Part shown: one piece after another, positions 25,645 through 36,193 of the stretch | Layout of the letters: each line of letters begins with the position of its first letter | How positions within the stretch are numbered: the stretch's first letter is position 1 | DNA from: Coprinellus micaceus | Lineage: Eukaryota > Basidiomycota > Agaricomycetes > Agaricales > Psathyrellaceae | Length of the DNA: 64,000 nucleotides | NCBI GenBank assembly: GCA_951394405.1 | Contig: OX596338.1 | Coordinates: forward strand, 3,596,001 to 3,660,000 | Direction: 5' to 3' | The notes under the pieces: model-generated | The model's database searches: none | What the model was told of the DNA's origin: nothing | Seen by the model: the letters and a program-made list of their open reading frames with translations, nothing else | Translations under genes and position numbers: made by a program

Positions 25645-27239
25645 ATGAGCGGTACAAGCAATAAAGAGAACCAATCTCCTGCCGGTGCTCCGGCGACTAA
25701 CGCAAACGGTAAACGTCCTGCTGGGACTGCTTCCTCCGAAGCTCCTGGCTGGGGGCCATTGAAGAAGCAGTAAGCACCATCCTCAACATTACTCTCATTC
25801 AACTTGGACGTGCCCATTGATGGAACCATCTCACAGGGGACGGACGGACCCGCTCGTCGGTCACGGTAGACACTTTGGAAGGACTGTCCGAATGTTCTGT
25901 CGGTTACAAACCCTCCTCATAAATGGACTGGCTCAGACGATGCAGCTTGAGCTCGGTCGTATCACCGAAGAAGAACTCTCGACCAGGTCAGAATTCTTTT
26001 TCTTTCTATGGTAACCCCCGTGATAACACTCATTCGTTCCGTTTTAGCGAGCTGTCCGAACATCGACTCTACACTACACTACTCGCCATGTCTTCTGGGC
26101 TCGAAGAGCGACTGAACGTAGGCACAGAAGAGGATTTGATTTACGTCGCTACTACGGTGCGTAGGCTCGCGCTACATACCTAAATCACCTCCCTTTGACC
26201 GACGCCATTCTTGCGACCGATGCGAATGATTTAGCTCACGAAGGGGATCAACTCTGCACGATCGGATGATACGAAGTCCATGAAGTCCGCGATAGTGGAC
26301 TGGATTACCCCGTACAAGCAGGTGCTCACGCCTCCCATTCAGCGCAATGTCAAGACAGACCGAGGGTTCCACCACGAGCGCACTGGGGAGCTTCTGTGCC
26401 CAGTCAATTTCGATTGGAACGATCCAAAGTGAGTGCTAGTCCGTGTTTCTAATGGACGGTAACAGGGCTTGATCACAATATCATAGGATACGCCGTGAGC
26501 TCGAAAGTGGGGCACTGGTCCCTGCCGGTGACATGTGGCCGCGCTTTTTGTTTCGGCAATTTCAGTACAATCTTGACGACCCTTGGGAAGGCCTACTCCG
26601 TAGTTCCCTCCTCGTGAAAGTGAGCGATAGCGTGCATCCGTTTAGTTTCTGTCCTGATAGTTGGCAGGCATACAAGCACGTCTTTACATCTCCAAGTTCT
26701 GTTACCTCTGGTGCAAGTAAAGCCACAAGGTCCTCCAACGCCAGACTTCACGGTATGGAAAGCGTAACGATCCCATCGCTAGCTTACATCGCGACTCAGG
26801 TGGGTATTGAACTCCATGGTTACCCCTTTTCACCCCGGGTCTCTGGTCCTCATTGCATCACTCTTTCTCGCAGGTTCGATTTGCTCTTTCCTCGCAGGCC
26901 GTGTTTTCGCACACAGACCTTGTCACCGACTCCGAATACTTCTACAATCTCATCATTGACGTACTGGAGGACCCGGATGAGCATGTTGAGACTACGGAGC
27001 TCATCAAGTGGTGGAATCGGTACGTCATTCTCCAGTCACCAATCCCATACCCCAGAGGCCGGTATCAGTACTGAACCCAGCATTCACTTTCTAGGCAGAT
27101 CTTCCCAACGCACGTGAACGAAGGTCGCGTTGTGAGTGGTACTTCCGTTCCATCCAAGATCAAGGAGCGGCGGCGCCTCATAAAGGCTGGCCTCTGGGAT
27201 AAATCGAGGGAGACTTCTGCTTCGCCGGCCGAGACCTAA
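25645..27239 (+). CDS. DUF6698-like protein, 377 aa, eight exons
   Basis: All phases close for exons 25645-25769, 25837-25986, 26048-26156, 26235-26428, 26487-26619, 26668-26799, 26874-27019 and 27095-27239 (1134 nt including the stop). Introns are 48-78 bp with GTRNGN donors and YAG acceptors. The N-terminus is disordered (MSGTSNKENQSPAG). Then come LVGHGRHFGRTVRMFCRLQT, GTEEDLIYVATTV, DDTKSMKSAIVDWITP, a TDRGFHHERTGELLCP block, AYKHVFTSPSSV, TRSSNARLHGMESVT, VRFALSSQAVFSHTDLVTDS and KWWNRQIFPT, ending KIKERRRLIKAGLW. These blocks in this order match my memory of the basidiomycete DUF6698 family, which is multicopy in mushroom genomes and has no known function. No transmembrane segment or signal peptide is seen. 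The gene looks intact. Confidence 0.85.
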
Positions 27240-29209
27240 TGAACCCCCAACCCGCACGACGACTCCAGCATCATTTTAACTCTGCTACTACGGTAGTGAC
27301 TATATTGTAGACTCTCGGTAATAGTTGTTGCGTTCACCAGTATATTCAATCTCGATTTCGAACCCCCTTGCTGTCTAACTTATCTGTGCCATCTACAACC
27401 CAAAGGATGAAGCCACATGCGCTTCAGACTTCGTCGCGTTACTCGCAACCCAGCCTCCTTCCGAGAGCTCGGAACCGTAGAGCCAAGCACCTCAAGCTAG
27501 GACCAACGAGGAAGTTCGGCTTCCGAAAGCAACTGTGTCCGGCACGGAGAATGAACGCACACATATGGAGCTGATATAATTATGAAGTACTGCCGGTTGC
27601 CAGTGATAGACTCGTGGGCACGTTTCGAGGGTTGCCAGTGAAGGCAAGGTACCGAAGTTTGATTGACTTTTCATTTACTAAGGGCTGATCTCGGGGGTAT
27701 CGCTGGGTATCGCTGCGCCTTGTGTTCGGCGTCTGAGCCACACACGACCCTTATTCCCGTAAGGTTCGGACGGAGCGGGAGTCACTGACTTCGACTGACA
27801 CCGCTAACAGTGCGGGCGAGTCGATGGGAGGGTTCACTTCGACTTGAGTGAAGCTAGGGTGAGAGGACGCCATCTCCTGGCTGCTCGAATAGACGATTCA
27901 ATAGCGCGCCAATTCGCTCTTTGGTTCTCCCCGCCCGGTGCTCGGTTCGTCGAGTGCAGGCCATGCACCGAGCGGAATACAATGTCACTGACGGGCCATG
28001 GTTTCGGGACTGTCTCTATGGAGATTATTCGGGCTGTCAGGGACACGAATATTATCGGCAAATGGGGGGATCGCTGTGACCGGTTGTTCGTTGAGGATGG
28101 ATGTTCTTCTTGTTGTTGCCAGGATATGAACTGGTATCCCCTCGCGCTTCACCGGCTCCAGTTTCTGATCAAACATCGCCTTGGACCTTCAGTTCCGTGT
28201 CGTTTACTTCTGCACCCTCAATGTCGGCCGCGTTTATTTACCCAACAGGTGGTACCGTGTGCTGCGGCCTTCAGTGTTCGGATCGAAGAAATTCCATTGT
28301 GACAGCCATCATGGGTAGTCGTCTGCAAAGCGAATAAGCCCCCCTGGATGAGCACTCACACGTATTCAGAATATAAGTGGTTCCTCCTGGGCCAATGATG
28401 GGGGCCAACGTTCTTTGCGGGAACTCGATCGCAGGGTGCTGAAGTCAATGTTAGACTATAGACTTGGGGACCATGCACAGGTCGCTCACTGCTTCGACCA
28501 TTTGCAGCACTTCCAGTCGGCGTCTCACTCACCGTCAGTGCGATGAACTAAACTCGAAGGTTCAGCGTTGATCGCTCGGCAGCTCCTTGTGAACATCCCG
28601 GTGGGACTCGTTGGCCCGAGTTGCGATCGCCCAGGACAGTTCTTCTCTAGACGCTCGAGACCGGGTTTGGCAACATCATCCAGGGCTGCTCCCCTCATTT
28701 CTGACTGCTATGTCATGCAGAATAATTTCGGGAACTTTAGGGGGTGTCCCATATCGGGACGGGCGCCAATGCGGTATAGGGACCGGTCGTGATGGGCGCT
28801 TGTCGCAATCGGCCCATGTCCTCGTTGGCGCTGGGGGCAAGTGCGAATTTTGGCTCTGTGGTCGTTACGAGGCGGGTATTCGGCCCTCACTCGATGAATT
28901 TAATCTCCAGCGGTAGCGGTTGCTCTAAGTGACAAGCGACGTTGCCACCCCGACTCAGCAACGACGCTGTCGTCGCTGTAGGCGCATTGAATGCCATAAA
29001 GGATGGAAACCAGTCTCTAGACGATTCGACCGAGTTCCTACTGCACTAGTGTCTCTGGGACCCGACCTGAGGCTATTACCGCCAGCCGGACCGCTTCTCT
29101 ACAGATACGACGGAAGCGCTATAAATGCCCGTGCGTTCCTTCCTAACCAAAACATCCACCAATCCCCACCCAAGCACTTCTGTCTCTCATTCGCCCTCTG
29201 GTCGCCCAC
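27240..29209. other. No supported gene
   Basis: About 2 kb with scattered frames up to 152 codons (27844-28302, plus) that show no domain or splice chain. The last few hundred bases may include the promoter of the Cys-rich gene that starts at 29210. Confidence 0.4.
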
Positions 29210-30550
29210 ATGCCACCGCTTCGTTCTCGCAATCACCTTGGACTTGGACATGTCTCTGCTCCTCGACTGCAGTGCCCTACCCCGACCGTTATTACCGCCC
29301 ATTTCCTTCGCCAGATTGAGGCCAACCATATTCGTACGCCCGGACAAGGCCGTCCAGTTCCCTTGCATTTCAACCCCGCCACGAAATCACTCAGCGAATG
29401 GGGTTGGTGCGTACATCCTTGCCCTCTTTTGCAGCGGTCCCAGAACATGGACTGATCGTTACATGCTTCCGTCAGGCCCATCAATGTGAACACGGATCAC
29501 AGGGTTCCACCTAGCGAACTGGAGTCTTTCCGTCGCACTCATAGGTTCAGAGCACCGTGTTGCTTATGTCCGCTCCTCGAAGGCTCCAAGGCGTACGTGG
29601 AGTCCAGGATTGGCATCGTTGAAACGGTCACCAACGACCAATTCAGGAATCAGTCGGTCCTGAACGGCGAATATGTCGCCACCTGTGCCAAACAGCGCTG
29701 TGGCTTTTTTTGTAAGCATTGATCTCATCATGCACAACTGTACATTTTCTCATTTGTTCCATTCACAGTGTGTCTTGAACGCTTCTACCCATTGATCTTT
29801 TTGAAGATTCAAGTCTGCAACCCTCGTAGTGAGTTTGGAAACTTTCGTTCATCTTTCATACCCTGTTAGTGACCTCCACTATTTCCCAGGGAAGGCACTT
29901 GCCCCTCAGGAGCTTGCGACCATTACGGACCTCGACAAGTCGCTGCGAGGCGGGGATGGGCTATTCCAGCTCATGACGGATGTCGTGGTTAGAGGACCGG
30001 GAAGACATGTGTCCCATTTTATCTGTCTCCAGGCTCTGTTGTACTCACTTACCTACCTGCAGGCTTGGAGAAGGTCCATCCGGACTGCTCAAAAAAGTAT
30101 AAGGACGCCCTTGTCAACGAGCTTGCGGATGGGATGTCCGAAGTGCGCTTCTGGGCAACCTTTGTCCAATGCTTCGTCTGCAAGGCCGTCACCCTTCGCA
30201 AACACTTCGCGGCCGGTCACACATGTGGAGGAGAGAAGGACGCCGGACGTCCGTACCCTCGCCCTGCACTCGTTGACGACGAGGTCCCCTCTAGCCCCAC
30301 TTCCACAGTGCTTGAAGAGACCGAAGATCATGACTACGATCCACCCACCGACGCCGATGTATTCGGGGACGTCGAGTATGTGCTCATGAGCCCCTTCAAT
30401 GAGAATCCTCAGGTTCCTGAGGGTGATCACGAGGCACCGGTGGTCGATGTTCCGCAGGACATTACCGACGATAGTGATTTAGAACTCCCTACCATTCTCG
30501 AGGTCATGCACACCGTTCCCATGAGGGTCGTTGGTAGTCGTGGCATCTAG
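29210..30550 (+). CDS. Cys-rich orphan protein, 363 aa, five exons
   Basis: Exons 29210-29406, 29476-29711, 29769-29828, 29890-30008 and 30071-30550 sum to 1092 nt and keep phase. The last acceptor (TTGGAG) is weak, so that join is the least certain. Exon 1 encodes an unstructured start and VITAHFLRQIEANHIRTPGQ. Exons 2-3 carry PCCLCPLLEGSKAYVESR, then CAKQRCGFFLCLERFYPL. Exon 4 has LRGGDGLFQLMTDVVVRGPG. Exon 5 has VHPDCSKKYKDALVNELADG, FWATFVQCFVCKAV and AGHTC, then an acidic tail to the TAG. The paired cysteines (CCLC, CxxxxC, CxxC, HxC) suggest zinc binding, which is inference. I do not recognise a named domain. Function unknown. Confidence 0.7.
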
Positions 30551-30906
30551 TGCCTTCGGTCACATGTGTGCCGCGGTGGCCTAACCCCACAGTGTTGACT
30601 AGAGCTCTCCTCCTAACTCCCATTCCCTTCTCATCTATCACCGACTCCTTCCCCTGACTGCGAGTTTCGGCCCTCGGCAATGATTTCAGAATTCCCCTTA
30701 GAGTACAGTTCCGCCGGAGTTCCTCGAGCTTCGTAGCCTTTCAAACTTCAACTTTTTCCTACTGGTGATCTAGATAGCGATTCAATGAAACCCATAGTTC
30801 CATCAAGTTCCACCGTCGTGCTGTCTCTCCGAGGTGTGCCGTCCGTTGGAATCGGAGTTCTGTCGTTTTAAATCCGAGTAGCTAGCGGCTACAGCAAGCA
30901 TACGAC
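30551..30906. other. Intergenic, possible 5' region of next gene
   Basis: T/C-rich stretch with no open frame of note. An upstream exon or 5' UTR of the following gene may lie here, because that frame lacks an ATG at its very start. Confidence 0.35.
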
Positions 30907-32853
30907 GTGGGCGCACGCTGGAATGAGCTGCGATTAAACCTATTCGCCCAGGGCCACATGCTTCAAGAACTCATCACAGGTGCAGAGCTAGGACACCGGT
31001 TTGACATTCGGGAGGCGACCTATTTGGCACAGAACAACCACCGAAGCCCACGCTCTCGGCGAAATTCCGTCGTGCCAACTCAAGTCAAATCTTCCACGAC
31101 GCTAGTCCACTCACGCGTCCAAATCCTCGTCCAAGCTCAAGCCCGCAGGATGACGCACCAGGGACGAGACCGTTCCAACGAGGGAGTCCTAGAGCGCGGT
31201 AAGCGTCGCCGTTCCCGTTCCCGTTCCCGCTCGCGAGCTCCTGCTCCATCATTCAGCTCGCCCTCTCGTCATTCCCCAGCTATCACTCAACGGGGAGACC
31301 TTTACTGCAACTATTCGCGACCAAGAAACCAAATGTGGGCGTCAACCCTGCACCGTCGGGCTGGCCCCTCCAAAGCACGACAGCATCAGCACGACACCGG
31401 AGAACGCTACTCCCATGGTGGAAACTGTGGACGTGGACGTGTTTCAGACCGTGGAGGGAGACGATACACCCGCCAAGAACAGCAAAGGCAGGATTTCCCG
31501 GGGCGTGATTGGTTAGTGGCTGGGGGTGTAGAAATGGCGTCTGTGGACCGTGGCGAGCAGCGACTCGCCAAGAGGCCCAGGAAGGACGCTGATACTGAAG
31601 GAAGCGGAGAATCAGAGGTGCATATGCCTCTCTCCACGCCGCCCTCCAACCCTCCTCCGTATCTGAAGGGGGCACTAATTGCCGAATCGAACCTCTTCCC
31701 TCGTCTCATCAACTCCGATTACGAGGATGAGGACGAGGACGATGATGACTACCCCAGCAGCGACGGAGGCAAGTCTCGTCAATTCCACAGGCGAAACAAA
31801 AACGAGGAGGATCGCCGGAGGGTGGTTGCTGAAGTGAAGGGTACCCCTTTCAATGGGAACCCTCGTCTCGATATACCAACCGCCGTCATCGCCGTCATCA
31901 CGCTTGTCTCCTCGGGCGAGAGGGTCGATCTCGAGCCTGCTCTCACCAATGCGTTTAACGAGGTTCGAAATCTGGTCAACAACAATGGGGGAAAGGATGA
32001 TGTGACGGTCCTCAACAGGGCTCAAATCGAGGTGTGGGGGAGGTGGAAACAAATCACGCGGCCTGCTTGGCTCAAGCACATCTCGCTGAAGCTGGGCCTA
32101 TACGAGGACCCCGAGGCTAATGAGCCTGTGTGGGTGCAGGCTTGCTGGGTCTGGCTACGAGGCATGAAAGACAACGAGGGGATTGTGGAGGATTGTCGGG
32201 GTCGCGTCAGTATCGCTCACCTGGAAGGGCGGTCTATCTTCTGGATGACCACTCCCAAGGAGAGCCGCCGTCCGATTAGTGTGACTGCCTCTACATGGAG
32301 CCGCTCATTCGACCTATGTCACCTGTTGTTTGCGTGCCCGGGTCTCTACGCCGCCATCCTGGAGACCCACCACATTCATATCCACAGGGTTCGCCACCTC
32401 GAACCGAAACCTGCCGGCTTTCAACAGTCGGCCACCTGCGATCTCGTCGACATAGCGCGTTGGTATGCGGGGAAGGGGATGCAGGTGGAGACTGCCGACA
32501 AGATCTGTCACTACTCGCAGCAGAAGATTCGTGCTCGTTGCTCCAGGGGGTTTCGGACTGAGGATGCCGTATGGGTCTCCAAATGGTTGGTTCACAGGCG
32601 CCACATCGATCTCCCTTCGACGGATGAGGCTAACTGGTTTGAACCCAAGTGGGCTGCTGAGGTCGAGCGCGACCAAGCACGACAAGCGTGTTTCGTCCGG
32701 ACGCGCAAGGACCTATTAGAAGGGCAGTTTAGCGAGCAAGAGGCCCTGACTGTCCTTGCTGACTTCGATGTCAGAAGGTATACTCACACTGGGGTAGTGG
32801 AAATCGGAGGCGGTGCGACGACCAACATGCGAGGGGGGATGACAGTGGTCTAA
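30907..32853 (+). CDS. SR-rich orphan protein, up to 648 aa
   Basis: A single open frame ends with TAA-type termination at 32853. The frame opens after a stop near 30885. The first in-frame ATG is at 30958 (MLQELITGAELGHRFDIREA), so either that is the start or an upstream exon is missing. The N-terminal third is basic with an RS stretch (KRRRSRSRSRSRAPA, about residues 99-113) and glycine/arginine-rich sequence. An acidic run follows (DYEDEDEDDDDYPSSD, about 270-285). The second half is globular in composition: IDIPTAV-like and WGRWKQITRPAWLKHISLKL, VWVQACWVWLRGMKDNEGI, RRYTHTGVVEIGGG near the end. No catalytic motif was recognised. The RS run could favour nuclear or RNA-associated roles, but this is inference. 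Confidence 0.65.
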   Translation: MGARWNELRLNLFAQGHMLQELITGAELGHRFDIREATYLAQNNHRSPRSRRNSVVPTQVKSSTTLVHSRVQILVQAQARRMTHQGRDRSNEGVLERGKRRRSRSRSRSRAPAPSFSSPSRHSPAITQRGDLYCNYSRPRNQMWASTLHRRAGPSKARQHQHDTGERYSHGGNCGRGRVSDRGGRRYTRQEQQRQDFPGRDWLVAGGVEMASVDRGEQRLAKRPRKDADTEGSGESEVHMPLSTPPSNPPPYLKGALIAESNLFPRLINSDYEDEDEDDDDYPSSDGGKSRQFHRRNKNEEDRRRVVAEVKGTPFNGNPRLDIPTAVIAVITLVSSGERVDLEPALTNAFNEVRNLVNNNGGKDDVTVLNRAQIEVWGRWKQITRPAWLKHISLKLGLYEDPEANEPVWVQACWVWLRGMKDNEGIVEDCRGRVSIAHLEGRSIFWMTTPKESRRPISVTASTWSRSFDLCHLLFACPGLYAAILETHHIHIHRVRHLEPKPAGFQQSATCDLVDIARWYAGKGMQVETADKICHYSQQKIRARCSRGFRTEDAVWVSKWLVHRRHIDLPSTDEANWFEPKWAAEVERDQARQACFVRTRKDLLEGQFSEQEALTVLADFDVRRYTHTGVVEIGGGATTNMRGGMTVV

Positions 32854-34349
32854 CCCACTCAGTCCGCCGACTGACTCGTCCAAAGATGGGAGCGTATGAC
32901 TATTATATGTCCCTCCTTCATCACCCTTACTACGCTACGCTATTATCGATGGATTTTTTAATATTCGTTTCGTCGTCCCCTTGTACACTGCTCCCCTTCC
33001 TTCAGGGTCATTTCCATCCATTTCGAGTCCCCATTCGCCTCTCAATGCCGTTCTAGTTTGCACAAATGTTCCGTCGATCCATGCATACCAGTATAGCCAG
33101 CGTGAGTGTGCCCTCTAAACTCCGACGTCGGCACACTTTCCCTCTTCCTCGTGTCATAACCCTTAACCTCGTTTCGACGAGCTCTTTCGTAGGTTCAAAG
33201 TGCCAATGGTAGTCTCTAACGACTCGCCTCGATAAACCTCCAGCCCGGTTTTCACCCTCCTCAGCAGCCCTGTTCCGGTTATGGCTGCATTGACCCCTCC
33301 CTTGCCTTGATCTTCGAGGCAGACACCGAGTGAGTGCCGTATGGATGGGTGCAACCAAGATTACGGTGCGTTCAGTGTGGGTTGCCTAGAGGAGAGTCAT
33401 ACTGACCTTTCCCCTAGACCCCTCCTTTTGCACTAGCATGTTGTACCCATGTCCCCTAACTTCGGTTGCAATCTAGTCAAGGCTCCGAACTCAAATATAC
33501 CCTCCTTTGTTCCCAATACGGTCACCGGACTGTCTGGGGCCATAAAGGTCTTGCCTCCCATGCCGCTCCATATTTACCCTCCACATCGCCCTCGTTACCC
33601 TGTCGTGGCCCGCCCTCCTGCTGTCGGGGTCACCTCCCGTGACCTCACTCTCTCATCGACCACCAGCACCTTGTCCAGTTCGGACGTCCTCAGCCCAGGT
33701 TGTGAGTCGACGTTAACATCGCCGTGCAACATCGCCTGCCAGGCTTCAAACGAGCGCCTGGTTTTCAGAAGAAAGCCTGGTTTTCAGAAGAAAGCCTCAA
33801 CATACCCGATTTGTAAAGCAGCCCAGTCGCAAGAATCAGGTATTCCGAACTAGGACACCGTCCGAGTCAAAGACGATCACTCCCATTGCCACATTGGATG
33901 ACCTGGGTCTAATGCATACCTAACAGTGCATCCTCCCTGACTCCATAGTCACCATCCAACTCTCACCCCTCATCTGCTTTGCCTGCCTCGTTTCTCCAAC
34001 ATTTCTCCGGCCTCTCCTTTCTCCATGTCTCCTCTTTCAACAGTGGCGTCGCTGTCGGGCGTCGAGCGACTCTGAATTCTTTTTCCAGCCACCAGTAATC
34101 ATATCCACACGCTAATCAAGACCCCAACTCAACACAACAACCCCTCTCCTCTCGGCCTCGTTAATCAATGAACCACCCCGCTCACAACTCACACCGATTC
34201 GCGCCATCTCCCCACACCCTCATGGACAGCGCTGTCAGCTCCCATGTGTCCAAGGCTGCCCCAGCACCCTCAGTGATATCTCCTTGTCGACCCACCCCTG
34301 CCTCATCCGAACCGTCATATCAATGCCCCGGCAGAATCCTCGCGTGACG
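32854..34349. other. No supported gene; short tandem duplication
   Basis: Pyrimidine-rich DNA with a 134-codon plus-strand frame (33449-33853) of no recognised kind. Within it a 19-bp unit, CCTGGTTTTCAGAAGAAAG, is repeated exactly twice at about 33759-33796. No other structure noticed. Confidence 0.4.
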
Positions 34350-35336
34350 CCAACGGATCCACGAACAGCTTTGGCTTCTAGGCCGAGATCAACCAGCTCC
34401 TCCTCGACCGGATCATCAGTATGTCGCTTTTTTCGTGCATTCAAGAGTCTCCTACTGACCCATCGTCAAAGACTCCTTCTCCTCCAAAAAGGAGATCTTC
34501 CTCCTTGATCTCTAACGGTTCCGATGCCCTCCACAAGGTCCGTTATGCCTCACTGACCGACTCCTCGTCCCCGATCCTGAGGAGGGCCCCATCATCCGCG
34601 CCGCTCCTGGAGAGAAGAACAAGAGTCTCTCCATCCGTGATACCAGTATCAGCATGACCACCGTGACGGCCGACATGGTCGACAGCCTTGGCACTATCCC
34701 CACGGACGTCTCCGATGCAGTTGACCATTCTCTAATCCGATATCTAACTTTGCTCTTGGGCTTCGTGGAGGCTCTCAACTTCGTCACCGTATCTCCATGG
34801 TCGATCAATTCGGTGTCGGTTTCTACTCCGCTGACCTCGTCATCGAGCGCGTCCAGGTCATCAGGGAGTCCGCTGCTGACGGTACCTTCACCATCACCCC
34901 CGACACCATCAACCCTCCCACTGGCCGTGGTACCGAAGTCCGCCTTTTCATAAAGGAGGATCAGCTCGGGTACCTTGAGGAGAAGAGGATCAGGGACATC
35001 GTTAAGAAGCACTCTGGGTTCGCCTTCTAACCCATCCAGCTCATCGTCACCGAGGAAGTCGGGAAGGTTCAATTTTGTGCTCTTTTCTGTTCGGTTTGCG
35101 TGTTCTACCAGCAGTTTTAAGAGGTCGAGGATGACGCGGAGGAGGCGATGATGAGCGGCTCAAGATCTAGGAGGCTAAGGAGAAGGAGCCCACCAACGAG
35201 GAGCTCTCCCAGGAGAACTACACCTCCTACAAGAGCTTGTCCAGCGACTGGGAGGACCGCCTCGCCGTCAGGCATTTCTCTGTGGAGGAGGGCCAGGCTC
35301 GAGTTCAGGGCCATCCTCCTCATCCCCAAGCTGTGA
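34350..35336 (+). pseudogene. Hsp90 relic D (N-terminal half, stops and frameshifts)
   Basis: The plus strand shows SFGF, a TAG, then AEINQLLLDRIIS near 34385, and SLISNGSDALHKVRYASLTD near 34505. LSIRDTSISM with ADMVDSLGT is near 34640, and [20 protein letters not shown] near 34800. [20 protein letters not shown] is near 34925, [10 protein letters not shown] plus a stop near 35000, and SYKSLSSDWEDRLAVRHFSV in split frames near 35230. The sequence ends at IPKL and a TGA at 35334-35336, exactly where relic A has the exon end and intron donor after IPKR. Two intron positions (after DSLGT-type sequence and after EEVGK) match relic A, and both copies lack the WTRNP-type segment. It therefore shares ancestry with the 12-14 kb copies but is truncated and inverted relative to them. 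Confidence 0.8.
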
Positions 35337-36193
35337 GCCACTGCGCTCCATCCACCGCTTGTTCCATCATCATGTGCAACTGCATTCGATGTGTGTATCT
35401 AGTCTTACACGAGTGCTCACATTGAACGTCGAATTTGTGGTTGCGGACTGGATTACCTATTTCCATAGTCTTCCTTGACGTCTTCCTGGGTTCCGTCCCA
35501 CTGTTCTCTCTCACTCCTCTTCGTTCGTCGCTCTCCTATACTGCATTCTTCCCGCCTTTCTGCTACCCTCTTCAACATATATTAGTACACCGCCGCAGCC
35601 CCGTTTCGACGACCAAATCCTCTCGCCCGCCGTCCAGGCTTAGGCTGCTTGGCCGCACTCGGCGTCCCATGAGATCTTCTCACGGGTATTGCGGGCGGTA
35701 ATTCATTCGTATTTGTTTCCTTTCATCTGGCGACACGTCCCACTCACTGCAGACTTAGACCTCGCTGGCGTCTAGGATCCAAACCAGGGGCCGGAGTCTC
35801 TGGATGGCTTTGATTTTGAGTGTGGTCTCTCTCCAATACTTTTCCTAACCCAATCTCGCAGAGCGCCCAGGGTCCATTCGAGTCCTGTTGGGACACGAAT
35901 CCCTCGAGCGGCCCCGCCCCCGAATCTTTCATTGTGGGCTGTGGACCGACGCTCCGCGCGGCGTAATTCCTCGGCCATAAGCCTACTGGCACTGCCACCT
36001 CCTGCATTTGCCACAACCCAATCATTCATCACATCAACCCATGCCGCTGCCGCCCCGTCAGGGTTCTCCAACATTCCTTTCACCATGCTCCCATACTTCA
36101 ACCTCGCTTATCGTTAGTCCTTCCTTCCGCCTCCGACCGATGTCAAACCATACACTCTGCGTTTCTACAAGCACTCAAAAAATGATACATAAT
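35337..36193. other. No supported gene; one 104-aa candidate frame
   Basis: A minus-strand frame from ATG 36086 to 35772 (MVKGMLENPDGAAAAWVDVM at its start) is open for about 104 codons with alanine/arginine-rich composition. It has no recognisable family and lies just downstream of the F-box gene at 36.2 kb. Coding status is unclear. Confidence 0.3.
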
